Assembly (NCBI RefSeq): GCF_900167435.1
Contig: NZ_FUWS01000009.1
Coordinates: 124,001-188,000 of the forward strand
Direction: 5' to 3'
DNA from: Marinactinospora thermotolerans DSM 45154
Lineage (GTDB): Bacteria; Actinomycetota; Actinomycetes; Streptosporangiales; Streptosporangiaceae
Length of the DNA: 64,000 nucleotides
The first letter of the stretch is position 1. Each line of letters begins with the position of its first letter. Under the pieces are notes generated by a model. That model searched no databases, was not told where the DNA came from, and saw only the letters and a program-made list of their open reading frames with translations. Made by a program: the position numbers and the translations under genes. This document shows positions 60,833 to 64,000 of this stretch, one piece after another.

Positions 60833-60918
60833 ACGCGCGCCTCTTCCGCCTTTCCCGGGGGAGGGCGGTTCCCGCGACCACGCACGTCGGTAGTCTTGTC
60901 TCATCATCGTCACCTTCG

Positions 60919-60935
60919 GTCTCAAAATGTGAGAA
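60919..60935. promoter_or_regulatory. GTCTC-N7-GAGAA box upstream of leuB
   Basis: GTCTCAAAATGTGAGAA matches the ilvB and cimA boxes. A GACACT -10 candidate (60984-60989) begins 48 bp beyond its end. Confidence 0.65.
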
Positions 60936-61013
60936 ACCGGGGGGTGTGGTGCCGACCGCGGCGGACCGCACGGACGTGACATCGACACTGCCGAAGTAGA
61001 GGCTGGGCTTTTT

Positions 61014-62078
61014 ATGGCTGCTCGCACCGTGAAGTTGGCCGTCATCCCCGGTGACGGAATCGGTCCCGAGGTCGTCGCCGAGGGGTTGAAGGTCCTCTCG
61101 GCCGTGGCCCCGCGGCACGATCTCGCGCTCGACACCACCGAGTACGAGCTGGGCGCCAAGCGCTGGCACGCCACGGGCGAGACGCTGCCCGACTCCGTCG
61201 AGGAGGAGCTGCGCGGGCATGACGCCATCTTCCTCGGCGCCGTCGGCGACCCCTCGGTCCCCAGCGGTGTCCTGGAGCGGGGTCTGCTGCTGCGCCTGCG
61301 CTTCTCCTTCTCCCACTACGTCAACCTGCGGCCGGTCCGCCTCTACCCGGGCGTGACCACGCCCCTGGCCGACACCACCCCCGACGACATCGACATGCTC
61401 GTCGTGCGCGAGGGGACCGAGGGGCCCTACGCGGGCATGGGCGGCGTGCTGCGCAAGGGCACCCCGGGCGAGATCGCCACCCAGGACAGCGTCAACACCC
61501 GTTTCGGCGTCGAGCGGGTCGTCCGCTACGCCTTCGAGAAGGCCGCGGCCCGGCCGCGCAGGAAGCTCACCCTCGTCCACAAGGACAACGTCCTCACCTT
61601 CGCCGGCGAGCTGTGGCAGCGTGTCGTGCGCGAGGTCGGCGAGGAGTACCCGCAGGTCTCCGTCGACTACTGCCACGTCGACGCCGCCACGATGTTCTTC
61701 GTGACCCAGCCGCACCGGTTCGACGTCGTGGTCACCGACAACCTGTTCGGCGACATCATCACCGACCTCGGCGCCGCCGTCGCCGGCGGCATCGGCCTGG
61801 CCGCCAGCGGCAACATCAACCCCGAAGGCGACTTCCCCAGCATGTTCGAGCCGGTTCACGGCTCGGCTCCGGACATCGCGGGGCAGGGCAAGGCCGACCC
61901 CACGGCGACGATCCTGTCCGCCGCGATCATGCTCGACCACCTCGGCGCCGCCGACGCGGCGCGGCGCGTCGAGCGCGCCGTCGCCGAGGACCTGCGCGAC
62001 CGGGCCAAGGACGCCGTCGAGCGTTCCACCTCCCGCATCGGCGACGACATCGCCGCCCGAGTAGCCGAGCAGGGCTGA
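61014..62078 (+). CDS. leuB: 3-isopropylmalate dehydrogenase LeuB
   Basis: The 354-residue enzyme oxidatively decarboxylates 3-isopropylmalate in leucine synthesis. N-terminal [12 protein letters not shown], substrate Arg cluster [27 protein letters not shown], metal Asp in [20 protein letters not shown], and NAD-site [30 protein letters not shown] are present. AGAGG lies 11 nt before ATG 61014. leuA, leuC and leuD are not in the window. It has its own control region with the GTCTC box. Confidence 0.97.
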   Translation: MAARTVKLAVIPGDGIGPEVVAEGLKVLSAVAPRHDLALDTTEYELGAKRWHATGETLPDSVEEELRGHDAIFLGAVGDPSVPSGVLERGLLLRLRFSFSHYVNLRPVRLYPGVTTPLADTTPDDIDMLVVREGTEGPYAGMGGVLRKGTPGEIATQDSVNTRFGVERVVRYAFEKAAARPRRKLTLVHKDNVLTFAGELWQRVVREVGEEYPQVSVDYCHVDAATMFFVTQPHRFDVVVTDNLFGDIITDLGAAVAGGIGLAASGNINPEGDFPSMFEPVHGSAPDIAGQGKADPTATILSAAIMLDHLGAADAARRVERAVAEDLRDRAKDAVERSTSRIGDDIAARVAEQG

Positions 62079-62135
62079 GCACCCCTCGGCCCTGCTGCCC
62101 CGCGGCGCGGCCGAGGCCACAAGCGGTATCCGGTG

Positions 62136-62161
62136 ACGGGCGCGCCTGAGGGCGCGCCCGT
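62136..62161 (+). terminator. Terminator of leuB
   Basis: ACGGGCGCGCC-TGAG-GGCGCGCCCGT forms a perfect 11-bp stem 57 nt after the leuB stop. Confidence 0.75.
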
Positions 62162-62239
62162 CGTCGTTTCCCGGACCGCCGTCTCGGTGTGAGCGGATCG
62201 CCCGATTCGCTCGCTATGGCCCGTACACATCGTTTCCGC

Positions 62240-62245
62240 CAGACT
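62240..62245 (+). promoter_or_regulatory. -10 candidate of ilvE
   Basis: CAGACT, identical to the -10 proposed for the cimA leader, puts the start near 62252 and a leader of about 49 nt with AGAGGA before the ilvE ATG. Confidence 0.35.
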
Positions 62246-62300
62246 GGAGTGCGGACCGGCAGCGTTGCCGGCCCGTTGTACCCGAGAGGACCACGCACAC

Positions 62301-63425
62301 ATGAACACCAGCACCACCACAAGCGGGTTGACGTTCGACATCCGGCTCTCGTCCCAGCGGAAGACCCCGCAGGAACGGGCGGCCCTGCTGGAGAACCCCG
62401 GGTTCGGCAACGTGTTCACCGACCACATGGTCACGATCCGCTACAGCGACGAGAAGGGGTGGTACGACGCCCGACTCGAGCCCTACGGTCCGATCCCGCT
62501 CGACCCGGCCACCGCGGCGCTGCACTACGCCCAGGAGATCTTCGAAGGGCTCAAGGCCTACCGCCACCCGGACGGCACCATCGCCTCCTTCCGCCCCGAG
62601 GCCAACGCCGAACGCCTCAACCGCAGCGCCCGGCGTATGGCGATGCCCGAGCTTCCCGAGGACCTGTTCCTCGGCGCGATCGAGACGCTGCTCGCCCACG
62701 ACGGCGACTGGGTGCCGACCAAGGAGGACAACAGCCTCTACCTGCGCCCGTTCATGTTCGCCACCGACGTCGGCCTGGGGGTCAACCACCCCTCGACCTC
62801 CTACCTGTTCGTCCTCATCGCCTCCCCGTCGGGCTCCTACTTCTCCGGCGGGATCAAGCCGGTCACGGTCTGGCTGAGCGAGGACTACACCCGTGCCGCG
62901 CCGGGCGGTACCGGCGAGGCCAAGTTCGCCGGCAACTACGCCGCGAGCTTCCTGGCCCAGGCCCAGGCGGTCGAGAAGGGGTGTGACCAGGTCGTCTGGC
63001 TCGACGCGGTGGAGCACCGATGGGTCGAGGAGATGGGGGGCATGAACCTGTTCTTCGTCTTCGGCTCGGGCGAGCAGGCCCGGATCCTCACGCCCGCGCT
63101 CACCGGCACGCTGCTGCCGGGGATCACCCGCGACTCGCTGCTCAGGCTCGCGCCCGAGCTCGGCATCCCCGCCGAGGAGGGACGTATCTCCACCGACGAA
63201 TGGCGCGCGGCGGCGCTCAGCGGCGAGCTCACCGAGGTGTTCGCCTGTGGCACCGCGGCCGTCATCACCCCCGTCGCGCACGTCAAGAGCGCCGATGGGG
63301 ACTTCCAGGTCGGTGACGGCAAGCCGGGGCCGGTCACCCTGCGGCTGCGCGAGGAGCTGGTCGGCCTCCAGTACGGCCTGCGCCCCGACAGCCATGGCTG
63401 GGTCCGCCGCTTCGGAGCGGTCTGA
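62301..63425 (+). CDS. ilvE: Branched-chain amino acid aminotransferase IlvE
   Basis: The 374-residue class IV PLP enzyme performs the last transamination to Val, Leu and Ile. PLP Lys in [16 protein letters not shown], then [12 protein letters not shown] and the late [12 protein letters not shown] loop identify the long-form (about 360 residue) [18 protein letters not shown] is the conserved N-terminal segment. ATG 62301 has AGAGGA 10 nt upstream; the frame opens earlier at 62265 without conserved sequence. Confidence 0.96.
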   Translation: MNTSTTTSGLTFDIRLSSQRKTPQERAALLENPGFGNVFTDHMVTIRYSDEKGWYDARLEPYGPIPLDPATAALHYAQEIFEGLKAYRHPDGTIASFRPEANAERLNRSARRMAMPELPEDLFLGAIETLLAHDGDWVPTKEDNSLYLRPFMFATDVGLGVNHPSTSYLFVLIASPSGSYFSGGIKPVTVWLSEDYTRAAPGGTGEAKFAGNYAASFLAQAQAVEKGCDQVVWLDAVEHRWVEEMGGMNLFFVFGSGEQARILTPALTGTLLPGITRDSLLRLAPELGIPAEEGRISTDEWRAAALSGELTEVFACGTAAVITPVAHVKSADGDFQVGDGKPGPVTLRLREELVGLQYGLRPDSHGWVRRFGAV

Positions 63426-63460
63426 CGCCGCGGCGGTGGGGCCGGCCGGCCCCACCGCCT

Positions 63461-63477
63461 GTCTCAGCATGTGGGAA
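63461..63477. promoter_or_regulatory. GTCTC-N7-GGGAA box upstream of cimA
   Basis: GTCTCAGCATGTGGGAA differs from the leuB box at only three of 17 positions. It ends 49 bp before the -10 CAGACT (63527-63532). Confidence 0.6.
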
Positions 63478-63526
63478 ATCGAGACCGAATCGCGGATCCC
63501 CTCGGCGTCGTGCGAGGTGGATGTGG

Positions 63527-63532
63527 CAGACT
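63527..63532 (+). promoter_or_regulatory. -10 of the cimA leader
   Basis: CAGACT, preceded by TGG, lies 7 nt before the leader peptide ATG at 63540. Confidence 0.45.
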
Positions 63533-63539
63533 GGTCCCC

Positions 63540-63581
63540 ATGTCGTCTCGGGCGATCATTATCGTGAGGCGCGTCGGCTGA
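63540..63581 (+). CDS. cimA attenuator leader peptide
   Basis: ATG opens a 13-residue peptide, MSSRAIIIVRRVG, with three consecutive Ile codons and a Val. It sits where a leaderless transcript would start and is followed by a terminator with a T-run, the layout of an amino-acid attenuator. Ile/Val content fits control of isoleucine-pathway citramalate synthase. Confidence 0.78.
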   Translation: MSSRAIIIVRRVG

Positions 63582-63633
63582 TCACGGACCCCGCCGGCGC
63601 GCCGACCTCTCGTGTCCACGAGGGGTCTTTTTT
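63573..63633 (+). promoter_or_regulatory. cimA transcription attenuator
   Basis: Terminator: GACCTCTCGT (63604-63613)/ACGAGGGGTC (63618-63627) plus six T (63628-63633). Alternative stem: GTCGGC (63573-63578) in the end of the leader peptide pairs with GCCGAC (63601-63606), overlapping the terminator arm, so a stalled ribosome could free or block it. Confidence 0.75.
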
Positions 63634-63680
63634 GTTGGGCCGGCGGCCCGAACCAACATCCACCCCCGGGAGTTCCACCC

Positions 63681-64000
63681 ATGCTGGACGACGGTTTCCA
63701 CGTATTCGACACGACCCTGCGCGACGGTGCGCAACGAGAGGGAATCAACCTCACCGTCGCCGACAAACTGGCGATCGCGCGGCTGCTCGACGAGTTCGGC
63801 GTGGGCTTCATCGAGGGCGGCTGGCCCGGCGCCAACCCCAAGGACACCGAGTTCTTCCAACGGGCGCGCGACGAGCTGGAACTGAGGCACGCACGCCTCA
63901 CCGCCTTCGGCTCCACCCGGCGGGCGGGGGTCCGCGCCGCCGAGGACCCGCAGGTCGCCGCCCTGCGCGACTGCGGCGCCCCGGTGGTCACACTCGTCGC
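63681..64000 (+). CDS. cimA: Citramalate synthase CimA (partial, N-terminal part)
   Basis: The first 106 residues are visible before the right edge. They start [25 protein letters not shown], the HMGL-like DTTLRDGxQ motif in the spacing of the citramalate synthase/alpha-isopropylmalate synthase family; [25 protein letters not shown] favours CimA over LeuA (GGWPG and PKD are typical of CimA). Such enzymes condense pyruvate with acetyl-CoA to bypass threonine in isoleucine synthesis. GGGAG precedes ATG 63681, 48 nt after the attenuator T-run. Confidence 0.88.
   Translation, partial: MLDDGFHVFDTTLRDGAQREGINLTVADKLAIARLLDEFGVGFIEGGWPGANPKDTEFFQRARDELELRHARLTAFGSTRRAGVRAAEDPQVAALRDCGAPVVTLV

Noticed and set aside
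62181-62197. Fourth GTCTC box before ilvE
   Set aside because: GTCTC is followed at N7 by GCGGA, which loses the right half (only 3 of 5 positions), although the distance to a CAGACT hexamer (43 bp) is similar. Too weak to claim.

Overview
The window is chromosomal DNA of a high-GC, filament-forming type actinobacterium. Supporting signs are the GlgE alpha-glucan pathway, a WhiJ/DUF397-type regulator pair, actinobacterial GlgP, NAD-dependent ligase with BRCT, many GTG starts, many leaderless-type promoters, and the gene order ligA - c-di-GMP enzyme - gatCA/gatB - ilvBNC - serA - leuB - ilvE. The order and the pairing of regulators suggest Streptosporangiales/Nocardiopsaceae (Nocardiopsis or Thermobifida relatives); this is inference and the species cannot be fixed by eye. 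No CRISPR array, prophage, transposase, rRNA or tRNA was seen.

Left third (1-15 kb): a truncated sigma-factor-like gene; nadA divergent from the Nudix-type repressor nrtR with a palindromic operator between them; a HAD phosphatase; a four-gene osmoprotectant ABC importer behind a 20-bp perfect palindrome; a Ser/Thr kinase with an extracytoplasmic domain; a signal peptide peptidase-flavin reductase pair; an unsecreted GH18 enzyme divergent from a lipoprotein; and an XRE/DUF5753 regulator with its DUF397 partner.

15-26 kb: the complete GlgE route on the minus strand (glgE-treS-pep2-glgB), converting trehalose through maltose and maltose-1-phosphate to branched alpha-glucan, with glycogen phosphorylase glgP divergent across a 516-bp regulatory region carrying a CRP-type site and a second palindrome.

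26-45 kb: a TPP riboswitch controls the ykoEDC-type thiamine/HMP ECF importer. Then follow an enoyl-CoA hydratase, a YbaK deacylase, a polytopic Ser/Thr kinase, etfBA, cysteine desulfurase and mnmA (sulfur relay to tRNA wobble uridine), a DedA-family protein behind a DtxR-type iron box, a short MetE-like protein, ligA, and a GGDEF-EAL protein.

45-55 kb: gatC-gatA and gatB (Glu-tRNAGln amidotransferase) are split by two minus-strand genes for sortase-anchored thioester-domain surface proteins; a second GGDEF-EAL protein with PAS follows.

55-64 kb: branched-chain amino acid genes ilvB-ilvN-ilvC, serA, leuB, ilvE and the start of a citramalate synthase (cimA), cut by the right edge. Two transcription attenuators with Ile/Leu/Val-rich leader peptides precede ilvB and cimA. 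A shared GTCTC-N7-GAGA-type box lies upstream of ilvB, leuB and cimA at helically matched distances, which points to one regulator for the whole set.
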